A DNA stretch of 21,996 nucleotides from an uncultured Caryophanales bacterium (lineage in GTDB: Bacteria > Bacillota_I > Bacilli_A > RFN20 > CAG-288), in contig CALBLI010000070.1 of NCBI GenBank assembly GCA_937896065.1, forward strand, positions 1 through 21,996, in the 5' to 3' direction. The translations under genes and the position numbers were made by a program. The notes under the pieces were generated by a model. That model saw only the letters and a list, made by a program, of their open reading frames with translations. It was not told where the DNA came from and searched no databases. This document shows, piece after piece, positions 6,989-14,959 of the stretch. Each line of letters starts with the position of its first letter. Within the stretch, counting starts at the first letter, position 1.

Positions 6989-9631
6989 ATGAACACTACT
7001 GAACAAAAGAAAGAAAACTTAGTAGAAGATGTTGATGCTTTATTTTTAAAAGTTAAAAAAGCTTTTGAAGAGTATCGACATTTTTCACAAGAACAAGTCG
7101 ACAAAATCTTCCATGCTGCTGCGATTGCTGCTAATAAGGCACGTATTCCACTTGCTATGGAAGCTCATGAAGAAACAGGCATGGGTGTTATTGAAGATAA
7201 GGTTATTAAGAATCACTTTGCAAGTGAATACATCTATAACACTTATAAAAACACTAAAACCTGTGACAGCATCTATAAGGATGAAGACATGGGTTTTGAA
7301 ACTATTGCTGAACCTGTCGGTATTTTGGCTGGTATTGTCCCAACAACAAATCCAACAAGTACCGTCATTTTTAAATCACTCATCTCATTAAAAACTAGAA
7401 ACGCTATCATCTTTTCACCACATCCAAGAGCTAAAAATTGTACTATTCATGCTGCAAAAATAATTTTAGATGCTGCTGTTAAAGCTGGTGCACCAAAAGA
7501 TATCATTGCTTGGATTTCTGAGCCATCAATTGAAGCTTCTTCCAAATTAATGAAAACTTGTGATTGTATTTTAGCAACTGGTGGTCCTGGTATGGTCACT
7601 GCTGCTTATTCAAGCGGTAAACCAGCAATCGGTGTTGGACCTGGTAATGCTCCTACTATCATTGATACTTCAGCTGATGTTAAATTAGCAGTTTCATCTA
7701 TCATCCATTCTAAAACATTTGATAATGGTATGATTTGTGCTAGTGAAAACTCCATCATTGCTCTTGACAAAATTTATGATGAAGTTAAGGCTGAGCTTTT
7801 AAATAGAGGTGCTTACTTCTTAAAAGGCAATGAACTTGATAAGATGAGAGATACCTTATTAATTCATGGTGCTATCAATGCCAAAATTGTCGGTCAAAAG
7901 CCTTCTGTTATTGCTAAAATGGCTGGTTTTACAATACCAGATGATGTTAAAATCATCGTTGGTGAAGTAAGTAGCGTCAAACAGGATGAAGCTTTTGCTC
8001 ATGAAAAGCTTTGCCCAGTTTTAGCTATGTATCACGCTAAAGATTTTGATGATGCTTTAAATAAAGCTGATATTCTTTTAACTGATGGTGGCTTTGGTCA
8101 CACAGCTGATTTATATGTTGATGAAAAGAATCATCCTGAATTAATTGATAAATTCAAAAACAGATTACTTGCTTGCCGTTTGATTGTTAATTCACCTTCA
8201 GCTTTAGGCGGTATTGGTGATTTATACAACTTTAAAATCAAACCTAGTTTAACTTTAGGTTGTGGTTCTTGGGGTGGAAATTCCATTTCTGGACAAGTCG
8301 GGGTTGAAAATTTACTCAACTATAAGACATTAGCTATAAGGAGAGAAAATATGCTTTGGTTTAGAACACCTGAAAAAATATTCTTTAAACCTAGTTGCTT
8401 ACAAAAAGCTTTAGAAGAATTAAAGAGTGTTTATAATAGAAAGAGAGCTTTAATTGTTACCGACTCTTTCTTATTTGAAAGCGGTATGGTCAATAAAATC
8501 ATAAAACCACTTCAAGAATTAGGCATCATGACTGAAATTTATTCAAATGTTGCACCTGATCCAACACTTGCATGTGCAAAAGAAGGTGTCAGTTTATGCA
8601 ACTATTATAAACCAGATGTTATCATTGCTTTAGGTGGTGGTTCACCTATGGATGCTAGTAAAATCATGTGGGCTATGTATGAACATCCTGAAGTTGATTT
8701 CTCAGATATGGCTATGGATTTCTTAGACATCAGAAAGAGAATTATCAATTTCCCTAAGTTCGGTCAAAAAGCAATGCTTGTCTGTGTTCCAACAACTGCT
8801 GGTACTGGTTCTGAAGTCACTCCATTTGCTATTATAACTGATGAAAGCGATGGAACTAAATATCCAATCACTGATTATTCTTTAATGCCAGATATGGCTA
8901 TTGTTGACGCTGATTTAATGGCTAATATTCCTGCTAAATTGACAGCAGCCTCAGGTATCGATGCTTTAACTCACTCTATTGAGGCTTATGTTTCAATGCT
9001 TCAATCTCCATTTACTGATTCAATGGCAAAGGAAGCTATTGTTACCATCTTTAAATATTTGCCAACTGCTTATAAGAAAGGCAAAGAAGATATGCATGCC
9101 AGAGAAGAAATGGCACATGCTGCTACTTTAGCTGGTATAGCTTTTGCTAATGCTTTCTTAGGCATTGATCACTCTTTAGGTCACAAATTAGGAGCTTATC
9201 ATCATCTTCCACATGGTGTCTGCGTTTCACTCATGCTTGATGAAGTCATCCGTTTCAATGCTAGTGAAGTGCCAACCAAAATGGGTACTTTCCCACAATA
9301 TGAATATCCTCACACATTGGATAGATATTTAGAGATAGCTGATTTGCTCAAAGTTACAGGTAAAGATAAACAAACTAAATTAGAGAATTTAATAAAGAAG
9401 ATTGATGAACTTAAGACCACTCTTGATTTACCTTTAACTATCAAGGATGCTGGCGTTAAAGAAGAAGACTTCTTAAAGCATCTTGATGAGATGGCTTTAG
9501 CTGCCTTTAACGATCAATGTACATCAACAAATCCACGTTATCCATTAATTTCCGAGATGAAAGAAATCTATTTAAGAGCCTATTATGGTCACTCAAGTCC
9601 AAAAGTTAAAAAGATTATGGAGGGTAAATAA
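6989..9631 (+). CDS. adhE: Bifunctional acetaldehyde/alcohol dehydrogenase AdhE
   Basis: AdhE converts acetyl-CoA to acetaldehyde and then to ethanol, oxidising two NADH, and assembles into spirosomes in other bacteria. The 880 residues match the usual length. The N-terminal acylating aldehyde dehydrogenase domain (about 1-440) carries GILAGIVPTTNPTST and the catalytic cysteine Cys250 in DNGMICASE. The C-terminal iron-dependent alcohol dehydrogenase domain (about 460-870) has GGGSPMDASK, TAGTGSEVTPF and the iron-ligand region GIDHSLGHKLGAYHHLPHG. Nothing is missing. It starts after a consensus AGGAGG and is followed 2 bp later by a kinase-fold gene. With pflB/pflA, encoded later in the window, it completes a formate/ethanol branch of mixed-acid fermentation. 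Confidence 0.98.
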   Translation: MNTTEQKKENLVEDVDALFLKVKKAFEEYRHFSQEQVDKIFHAAAIAANKARIPLAMEAHEETGMGVIEDKVIKNHFASEYIYNTYKNTKTCDSIYKDEDMGFETIAEPVGILAGIVPTTNPTSTVIFKSLISLKTRNAIIFSPHPRAKNCTIHAAKIILDAAVKAGAPKDIIAWISEPSIEASSKLMKTCDCILATGGPGMVTAAYSSGKPAIGVGPGNAPTIIDTSADVKLAVSSIIHSKTFDNGMICASENSIIALDKIYDEVKAELLNRGAYFLKGNELDKMRDTLLIHGAINAKIVGQKPSVIAKMAGFTIPDDVKIIVGEVSSVKQDEAFAHEKLCPVLAMYHAKDFDDALNKADILLTDGGFGHTADLYVDEKNHPELIDKFKNRLLACRLIVNSPSALGGIGDLYNFKIKPSLTLGCGSWGGNSISGQVGVENLLNYKTLAIRRENMLWFRTPEKIFFKPSCLQKALEELKSVYNRKRALIVTDSFLFESGMVNKIIKPLQELGIMTEIYSNVAPDPTLACAKEGVSLCNYYKPDVIIALGGGSPMDASKIMWAMYEHPEVDFSDMAMDFLDIRKRIINFPKFGQKAMLVCVPTTAGTGSEVTPFAIITDESDGTKYPITDYSLMPDMAIVDADLMANIPAKLTAASGIDALTHSIEAYVSMLQSPFTDSMAKEAIVTIFKYLPTAYKKGKEDMHAREEMAHAATLAGIAFANAFLGIDHSLGHKLGAYHHLPHGVCVSLMLDEVIRFNASEVPTKMGTFPQYEYPHTLDRYLEIADLLKVTGKDKQTKLENLIKKIDELKTTLDLPLTIKDAGVKEEDFLKHLDEMALAAFNDQCTSTNPRYPLISEMKEIYLRAYYGHSSPKVKKIMEGK

Positions 9632-9633
9632 TC

Positions 9634-10410
9634 ATGAAAGAATTAAAAACTAAAGAACTTGGAAAAGTTATTGTTGAAAGAAATAATCGTCTTGTCTATC
9701 AAGCAGATAAAGTTGTAACTAAAGTCTTCGATCATAATTTCTATAATGCTAGTGATGTTATGAAAGAAGCTATGAATCAAGCTTATGCAATTGAATTAGG
9801 CTTCAATGTTCCAAAAATCATCAATATCTTTGAAGTTGAAGGTAACTATGCCATTTCTTCTGAAAGAATCAAAGGTAAAACATTGAAAGAATTATTAGAT
9901 GAAGATCCAAAGAATTCTAAAAAGTATATTGAAACACTTGTTAAAATTCAAAAAGACATCTTGAGCAAACAATCTGATAATTTAAAACTTCCTAAGCTCA
10001 AAGATAAATTAAATAATTACATTTCTCATTCTGGCTTAGACGCATCAACAAGATATGATCTCCATGTCAGACTTGAAAAGATGCCAAACCACTATAAAGT
10101 ATGCCATGGTGATTTAACTCCTCATAATGTCATCTTTGATAAAGACACTCCATACATTCTAGATTGGGCACATGTCACTCGTGGTAATGCCTCTGCTGAT
10201 GCTTCAATGACATATTTATTATTCCTTCTTGATGGCGAAGATAAATTGGCAGATATGTATCTTAAAGCATTCTCAAAAAGTTTGGATATTCCTCTTCAAT
10301 ATGTTCAAGAATGGGTCTCCGTTGTTTCAGCAACTAAACTTGCTACAACAACTGATGAAAAGAAAAGAGAACTCCTTCTTAAAAATGTCAACGTTGTTGA
10401 TTTCTTCTAA
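9634..10410 (+). CDS. APH/choline-kinase-fold phosphotransferase, substrate unknown
   Basis: This 258-residue protein has a small-molecule kinase fold. The catalytic loop is CHGDLTPHN (157-165; catalytic Asp160, Asn165), followed by YILDW (174-178), whose Asp177 corresponds to the metal-binding DFG aspartate. The N-lobe is short, with a lysine in VVTKVF (Lys30) and an ISSERIKGKTL hinge (74-84), also reminiscent of small Bud32-like lipopolysaccharide/choline kinases. The start has GGAGGG at 9619-9624, 9 nt upstream, and lies 2 bp after the adhE stop, so the genes form one transcript. Aminoglycoside resistance is unlikely from context alone; a sugar, choline or fructosamine-like substrate is possible. 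The linkage to adhE is not one I recognise. Confidence 0.75.
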   Translation: MKELKTKELGKVIVERNNRLVYQADKVVTKVFDHNFYNASDVMKEAMNQAYAIELGFNVPKIINIFEVEGNYAISSERIKGKTLKELLDEDPKNSKKYIETLVKIQKDILSKQSDNLKLPKLKDKLNNYISHSGLDASTRYDLHVRLEKMPNHYKVCHGDLTPHNVIFDKDTPYILDWAHVTRGNASADASMTYLLFLLDGEDKLADMYLKAFSKSLDIPLQYVQEWVSVVSATKLATTTDEKKRELLLKNVNVVDFF

Positions 10411-10415
10411 ATTTT

Positions 10416-10460
10416 AAAAAAGTAAAGAGGTAGCTAATTAGCTACCTTTTTACTTTCTTT
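10416..10460 (+). terminator. Rho-independent terminator of the adhE operon
   Basis: GTAAAGAGGTAGC pairs with GCTACCTTTTTAC (one G-T wobble) around a TAATTA loop, with an A-rich left flank and a long T-rich tract on the right. It is a strong hairpin placed directly after the kinase gene. Its T-rich tail runs into the promoter of the next gene. Confidence 0.88.
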
Positions 10461-10476
10461 TTATTTTTTTTTACTT

Positions 10477-10491
10477 TATAATTTTTATGTG
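10477..10491 (+). promoter_or_regulatory. -10 box abutting a GTG start (leaderless candidate)
   Basis: TATAAT (10477-10482) ends 6 nt before the GTG start codon at 10489. There is no Shine-Dalgarno sequence, and the sequence upstream is only the T-rich tail of the preceding terminator. Transcription would begin at the start codon itself. Confidence 0.5.
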
Positions 10492-13400
10492 AAAAAATAT
10501 GTTTTACTTTCAGCTATCGTCTTGCTTGGATCATGTAGCAAGAATATAAATTCTTCTACTATATCTTCTTCTATCATATCCAGTAATCAATCTATTTCAT
10601 CAGAAAATGATAAATCTGATTCTAGCATTTCATCTAATAAAGAAAGTTCTTCAACTTCTATAATAAGTTCCAGTCCCTCTAGTTCAAATCCTTCAACTTC
10701 TTCTAAACCTTCCGATAGTTCAAGCTCCGTCCATGTCCATGAGTTTGAAAAAGAATATTCTTATGATGAAACTTACCATTATCATAAAGCTATTTGTCAT
10801 CCTGATATTGTAAAGGATAAGGAAGAGCATTCTTTTGTTGATGATGTTTGCATCATATGTAAATATAATAAGAATGAAAGTCTATTCACTTATCAATTTG
10901 ATAATAATTCTTATAAACTGATTGGCTATAATGGAAATAGTGATACTATTTCTATTCCTGCTTTTTATGATGACAAAACTAATGGTAAATTCCCAGTAAC
11001 CACTATTTCAAAAAATGCATTTAAAAACAATACTAACATTAAAAAAGTTATTCTTTCAGATAATATAACTGCAATTGAATCTTCTGCATTTAATAACTGC
11101 AAATTTTTATATAGCATAACTTTAAATAAGAATTTAACTAATATTCAAAATAATGCATTTTATAATTGTTATCACCTTGTTGAAATAATAAATAACTCAT
11201 CTTTAAACTTGACTATTGGAAGTAATGATAACGGAAATATATCAAGGTATGCACTTGATATATATACTGATAATAATTATCAAAGTAAAATAACAATTGA
11301 AGATGATTTTATTTTAAGAACATACAATGATGATATTAAAGCTATTGCATATCTAAAAAATGATACTAACTTACGTCTATTAGACAAAATAACATCAATT
11401 AATGATTACGCTTTTTATTCAGAATCAACGATAAATAGTGTATCATTAAATTCTAATTTGAAAACAATTGGAAGCTATGCTTTTTATGAATCAAATATCA
11501 TATCAATATCTTTCCCTGATTCACTTGTTGAAATCAAAGATTTTGCCTTCACATATTCTAAAATTGAATCATTAATTATTCCTAGTCACATTAATAAACT
11601 AGGTATTTCTTCATTTTCAAATTGTCGTCAACTTACTATTCTCACATTTACAAATGGTAATTTATCAATAATTCCAGATAGTTGCTTTGAAAATTGCACC
11701 AGTTTATCTAATATAGTAATATCCGATACAATATCTGAAATTTCAAATCATGCTTTCAGTTCATGTAAAAATATCACTTCACTTACATTAGGAAGAAAAA
11801 TCAGAAAAATATCTTCAACATCATTTGGTAACTTATCATCTCTTCGTAATCTAATTTACAATATTGAAACCATTGATAATCTAACTATTTTTAGTTCAAG
11901 CAATTTATTAGAAACAATTACAATTGGAGAGTATGTTACCTATATTCCTTCTGACATGTTTTCTAATTTATCTAGTCTTGATACTGTTTATTTTAAGGCT
12001 ACAAATTGTAAAAGTGCTTCAATGATATTTAGGAACTCCAATTTACAAAGTCTTATTATTTCCGATAATGTATTAAATATACCTGATAACATGTGTTCAA
12101 ATGCTATTAATTTAAAAAAGATTACATTTGCAGATAATGTTGAAAATATCGGCCTTGCTGCTTTTGATCATTGTCTAAAATTATCATCATTTTCTTTACC
12201 TTTAAATTTAAAATACATTCAAGCTTTTGCTTTTAGAGATTCTATAATTTCTTCTTTAACAATCCCAAGAAATACTATTTATGTTGATAAAAACGCTTTT
12301 AAAGGAAATGTTAATTTAGAGACTGTAACTTTTGATTCAAGCTGTTATGATGATACTATCATTTCAGAATATGATGGTTCAATTTTTACCGATTGTACAA
12401 ATATAAAAAAAGCAATCTTTACAAGCAATTGTAATATCATTCCTACTGGTATTTTTGCCGATATCGTTTCACTTAATCAATTGATTATTGAAAATGGACC
12501 CACCTCAATAAATTATGGTGCTTTCTGGGGATGCACTTCATTAACTGAAGTAAGTATTCCAAAATCTATTAAGCTCATTGATGATGTTGCATTCAATCTA
12601 TGTACTAACTTAAATAAAGTTACTTTTGAAGAAGGAGTTGAGGAAATTAAAGGCCATGCCTTTAATGAATGCGAGTTTTTAGAGACATTAGTTTTACCTA
12701 ATTCATTAAAAAAGATTACTGATTCATTTACTGATTGCACTTATTTAAGCAGTTTAACAATCGGTAATTCCTTAAAAGAAATTAATGGTGATGAAAATTT
12801 TTATGGTTGTTTATTTTTAAATACAATCATAGTCAGTGAATCCAATCCATATTTCACGGCTATTGATAATGTTTTATTTAGCAAAGATAAATCTTCAATT
12901 ATTCTTTATCCACCTGCTAAAACTGATTCTTCTTATCAAGTTTTAGAAAGTGTAAAAAGTATTAATAACAATGCTTTTAGAGACACAATCAATCTCACTT
13001 CTATATCTCTTCCTACAAATTTAGAAACGATTGGTACATATGCTTTTGCTGATGGTGGATTAACAAGTGTTGTCATTCCAAATAAAGTAAAAAAATTAGC
13101 TGGAACTTTCTATGAATGTTTATTTTTAAAAACAGTCACTATAGGTAGCTTGGTTGAAAATATTGATGTTGAAGCTTTCTATGCTTGCACTGATTTGATG
13201 GAATTTATCGTAAATAATGACAACATGCATTTTAAATCAATTGATGGTAATCTTTATAATAAAGAAGGCGATACCATCATCAAATATGCTATTGGTAAAG
13301 AAGATAAAGAATTCATTGTTTCCTCTTCGATTATAAAGATCACAGCTTTTGCTTTTGTCGGCAACTTGACTATTGAAAGTTTTTATTTTTTAGATACCAA

Positions 13401-13551
13401 TAATTGGTATATTTCAACAAGTAGTGATTTATCATCACCAAAGGAAGTTTCAAGTTCTTCACTTGATTCATCAAATAAGTTAACGCTTGCTAATAACATG
13501 TGTGATATTGATAATTATGGTGATTATTATTGGTTTAAAAAAGTTATATAA
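10489..13551 (+). CDS. Surface lipoprotein with BspA-type leucine-rich repeats
   Basis: A lipoprotein signal peptide (MKKYVLLSAIVLLGSC) ends in a lipobox-like LGSC, predicting lipid attachment at Cys16 and a location on the outer face of the membrane. Residues 17-80 form a Ser/Thr-rich linker. Residues about 81-127 hold spaced His/Cys pairs (HVHEF, HYHKAIC, EEHSF, CIIC), resembling the small His/Cys module often preceding LRR_5 repeats in gut Firmicutes proteins. From about 160 to 990 there are roughly 25 BspA/LRR_5 repeats of 20-25 residues with the pattern L..I...AF..C..L..I.IP. No cell-wall LPxTG motif, catalytic domain or transmembrane anchor at the C-terminus is visible. Such proteins commonly mediate adhesion to host or other cells; that role is inferred. 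The start is GTG, and ATG at 10487 runs straight into TGA. Confidence 0.88.
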   Translation: MKKYVLLSAIVLLGSCSKNINSSTISSSIISSNQSISSENDKSDSSISSNKESSSTSIISSSPSSSNPSTSSKPSDSSSSVHVHEFEKEYSYDETYHYHKAICHPDIVKDKEEHSFVDDVCIICKYNKNESLFTYQFDNNSYKLIGYNGNSDTISIPAFYDDKTNGKFPVTTISKNAFKNNTNIKKVILSDNITAIESSAFNNCKFLYSITLNKNLTNIQNNAFYNCYHLVEIINNSSLNLTIGSNDNGNISRYALDIYTDNNYQSKITIEDDFILRTYNDDIKAIAYLKNDTNLRLLDKITSINDYAFYSESTINSVSLNSNLKTIGSYAFYESNIISISFPDSLVEIKDFAFTYSKIESLIIPSHINKLGISSFSNCRQLTILTFTNGNLSIIPDSCFENCTSLSNIVISDTISEISNHAFSSCKNITSLTLGRKIRKISSTSFGNLSSLRNLIYNIETIDNLTIFSSSNLLETITIGEYVTYIPSDMFSNLSSLDTVYFKATNCKSASMIFRNSNLQSLIISDNVLNIPDNMCSNAINLKKITFADNVENIGLAAFDHCLKLSSFSLPLNLKYIQAFAFRDSIISSLTIPRNTIYVDKNAFKGNVNLETVTFDSSCYDDTIISEYDGSIFTDCTNIKKAIFTSNCNIIPTGIFADIVSLNQLIIENGPTSINYGAFWGCTSLTEVSIPKSIKLIDDVAFNLCTNLNKVTFEEGVEEIKGHAFNECEFLETLVLPNSLKKITDSFTDCTYLSSLTIGNSLKEINGDENFYGCLFLNTIIVSESNPYFTAIDNVLFSKDKSSIILYPPAKTDSSYQVLESVKSINNNAFRDTINLTSISLPTNLETIGTYAFADGGLTSVVIPNKVKKLAGTFYECLFLKTVTIGSLVENIDVEAFYACTDLMEFIVNNDNMHFKSIDGNLYNKEGDTIIKYAIGKEDKEFIVSSSIIKITAFAFVGNLTIESFYFLDTNNWYISTSSDLSSPKEVSSSSLDSSNKLTLANNMCDIDNYGDYYWFKKVI

Positions 13552-13558
13552 ATAACTT
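13541..13558. other. AT-rich hairpin spanning two convergent stop codons
   Basis: AAGTTAT (13541-13547) and ATAACTT (13552-13558) form a perfect 7-bp stem with a 4-nt loop. The stop codons of the LRR lipoprotein (13549-13551) and the convergent transporter (13544-13546) both lie inside it, so the coding regions overlap by 8 bp. There is no GC-rich stem, so termination strength is doubtful. Confidence 0.4.
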
Positions 13559-14857
13559 ATATTCAATATCTTCATCTAAGTTAAAATTAATAACTACGTT
13601 AATTAAAAAGATACTGACAAGTAAAAATAATAAACAATCTTCAAATCCATATTCATCACTATTTATTAAAATAGGATAAATGAGTGAGAAAAAAGCTGTC
13701 ACTATTTGATAAGAACCATTTTGTAAAAAGATAGCTTTTGTTCTTTTTCGTGAACTCATTATTCTATTTAAAGCCCGCATATTAGAAGTCACATATAATC
13801 CACTTGTCACTCCAGCAAAACTATTTGAAACAAATAAAAGCAAAAGAAGGCTAATATTTTTAAATGAAAGAGCAAAATAGAAAATGATTGATAAAAATAT
13901 AAGCCTGATTATTAAAGAAATATAAGCAATTTTAGTTGAAGTTTCAATTTTTTTAGCTATTCCAATTTTAGTATTAACATAGATGATAATAAATTCAATT
14001 AAAGCAACAAATCCAAGAAGAAGACCATAAGAAGTTGAATTAAATAAGTTAGAACCATTTTCACGATGAGTTTCTAAAAAATCAAACATTGTGGAAGTTA
14101 ATGATTGTGAAAGTGATGAAAAAGGAATCAGTATCAAAACAATCAAAAAATATTTGATATATCTTTTATCTTTAAATAAGCTTTTAGCACTCACAAATTT
14201 AAAATTATCACCATCAGTATAATCATGAAACGGAGCAAATTTAAAAGTTAAAAATGCTAATAAGATAAACACTGGTGAAAAGATTAGAAAAGAAAAACCA
14301 TATCCTCTATAATCATGAAATAGTGAAGACGATATAAGACCAGAGATAGGAGAAATAGTAGCTGAAACAAGTGAACCATATAAACAAACATATCCATAAC
14401 TTGTCTTCTCTTTTTGATTGATATAAGCAATAGATGAACTTTGCAATGAAAGAAGAGCACTATGAAATGCAGCAAGAAGCGATACTAAAGTTACAATTAA
14501 ATAAAAAAAAGTGTTTTTAGATAAATTATTATTTATATCAATAGGAAAATAAATTATTAAAAATCCAGTAATCAATATCAATAAAAAATTGATGATAAAT
14601 ATAATTCTCATCACTTTGATTATTTTTAAGTGATGCGTTGCTAAAAATGAAAATAAAAAAATAAATAAAGATGAAAGTATAGGTAAAGTAAAAAGTGCAA
14701 TTGATAAATAATATTCTTCTAATTTTAAATCAAAAAACAATTGATTTATAAATATAAGAAGAAAAGAAATAATTGCACTATCAATTATTGAGACTAAACA
14801 GTAAAAATATCTTGCTTTTAATGTCTCTTTATATTCAGTATTTTTTAAAATTAACAT
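13544..14857 (-). CDS. Twelve-helix MFS-like transporter
   Basis: This 437-residue protein is strongly hydrophobic, with about 12 membrane helices arranged as two sets of six around a charged central loop near residues 205-230 (FHDYTDGDNFKFVSAKSLFKDKRYIKYF). The length and layout fit the major facilitator superfamily. A second conserved-looking loop, NRIMSSRKRTKAIFLQN, follows helix 10. I see no clear motif A or substrate signature, so the transported compound is unknown. The start has no good Shine-Dalgarno sequence (only AAGAA adjacent to the ATG), and an extended -10 element TGTTAAAAT lies about 22 nt upstream. It is a single gene, convergent with the LRR lipoprotein. Confidence 0.75.
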   Translation of the reverse strand: MLILKNTEYKETLKARYFYCLVSIIDSAIISFLLIFINQLFFDLKLEEYYLSIALFTLPILSSLFIFLFSFLATHHLKIIKVMRIIFIINFLLILITGFLIIYFPIDINNNLSKNTFFYLIVTLVSLLAAFHSALLSLQSSSIAYINQKEKTSYGYVCLYGSLVSATISPISGLISSSLFHDYRGYGFSFLIFSPVFILLAFLTFKFAPFHDYTDGDNFKFVSAKSLFKDKRYIKYFLIVLILIPFSSLSQSLTSTMFDFLETHRENGSNLFNSTSYGLLLGFVALIEFIIIYVNTKIGIAKKIETSTKIAYISLIIRLIFLSIIFYFALSFKNISLLLLLFVSNSFAGVTSGLYVTSNMRALNRIMSSRKRTKAIFLQNGSYQIVTAFFSLIYPILINSDEYGFEDCLLFLLVSIFLINVVINFNLDEDIEYKLFI

Positions 14858-14901
14858 TTCTTGATAACTAACTATTTATTTTAACACATTTATATTTAAA
14901 A

Positions 14902-14936
14902 CAAAAAAAGCTATTATCTTTTACAGATAATAGCTT
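14902..14936 (-). terminator. Rho-independent terminator of pflB
   Basis: On the minus strand a perfect 10-bp stem, AGCTATTATC / GATAATAGCT (14909-14918 and 14926-14935), with a 7-nt loop is followed by seven T residues. It lies just after the pflB stop codon and before the promoter of the MFS-like gene. The rest of 14858-14959 holds no other feature apart from that gene's -10 element. Confidence 0.9.
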
Positions 14937-14959
14937 CAACAATCATTTAATAATTAGAA

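Noticed and set aside
9634..10410. Aminoglycoside resistance gene
   Set aside because: The catalytic loop only shows the general APH/choline kinase fold. The gene is embedded in a fermentation operon with matching base composition and no mobile element nearby.
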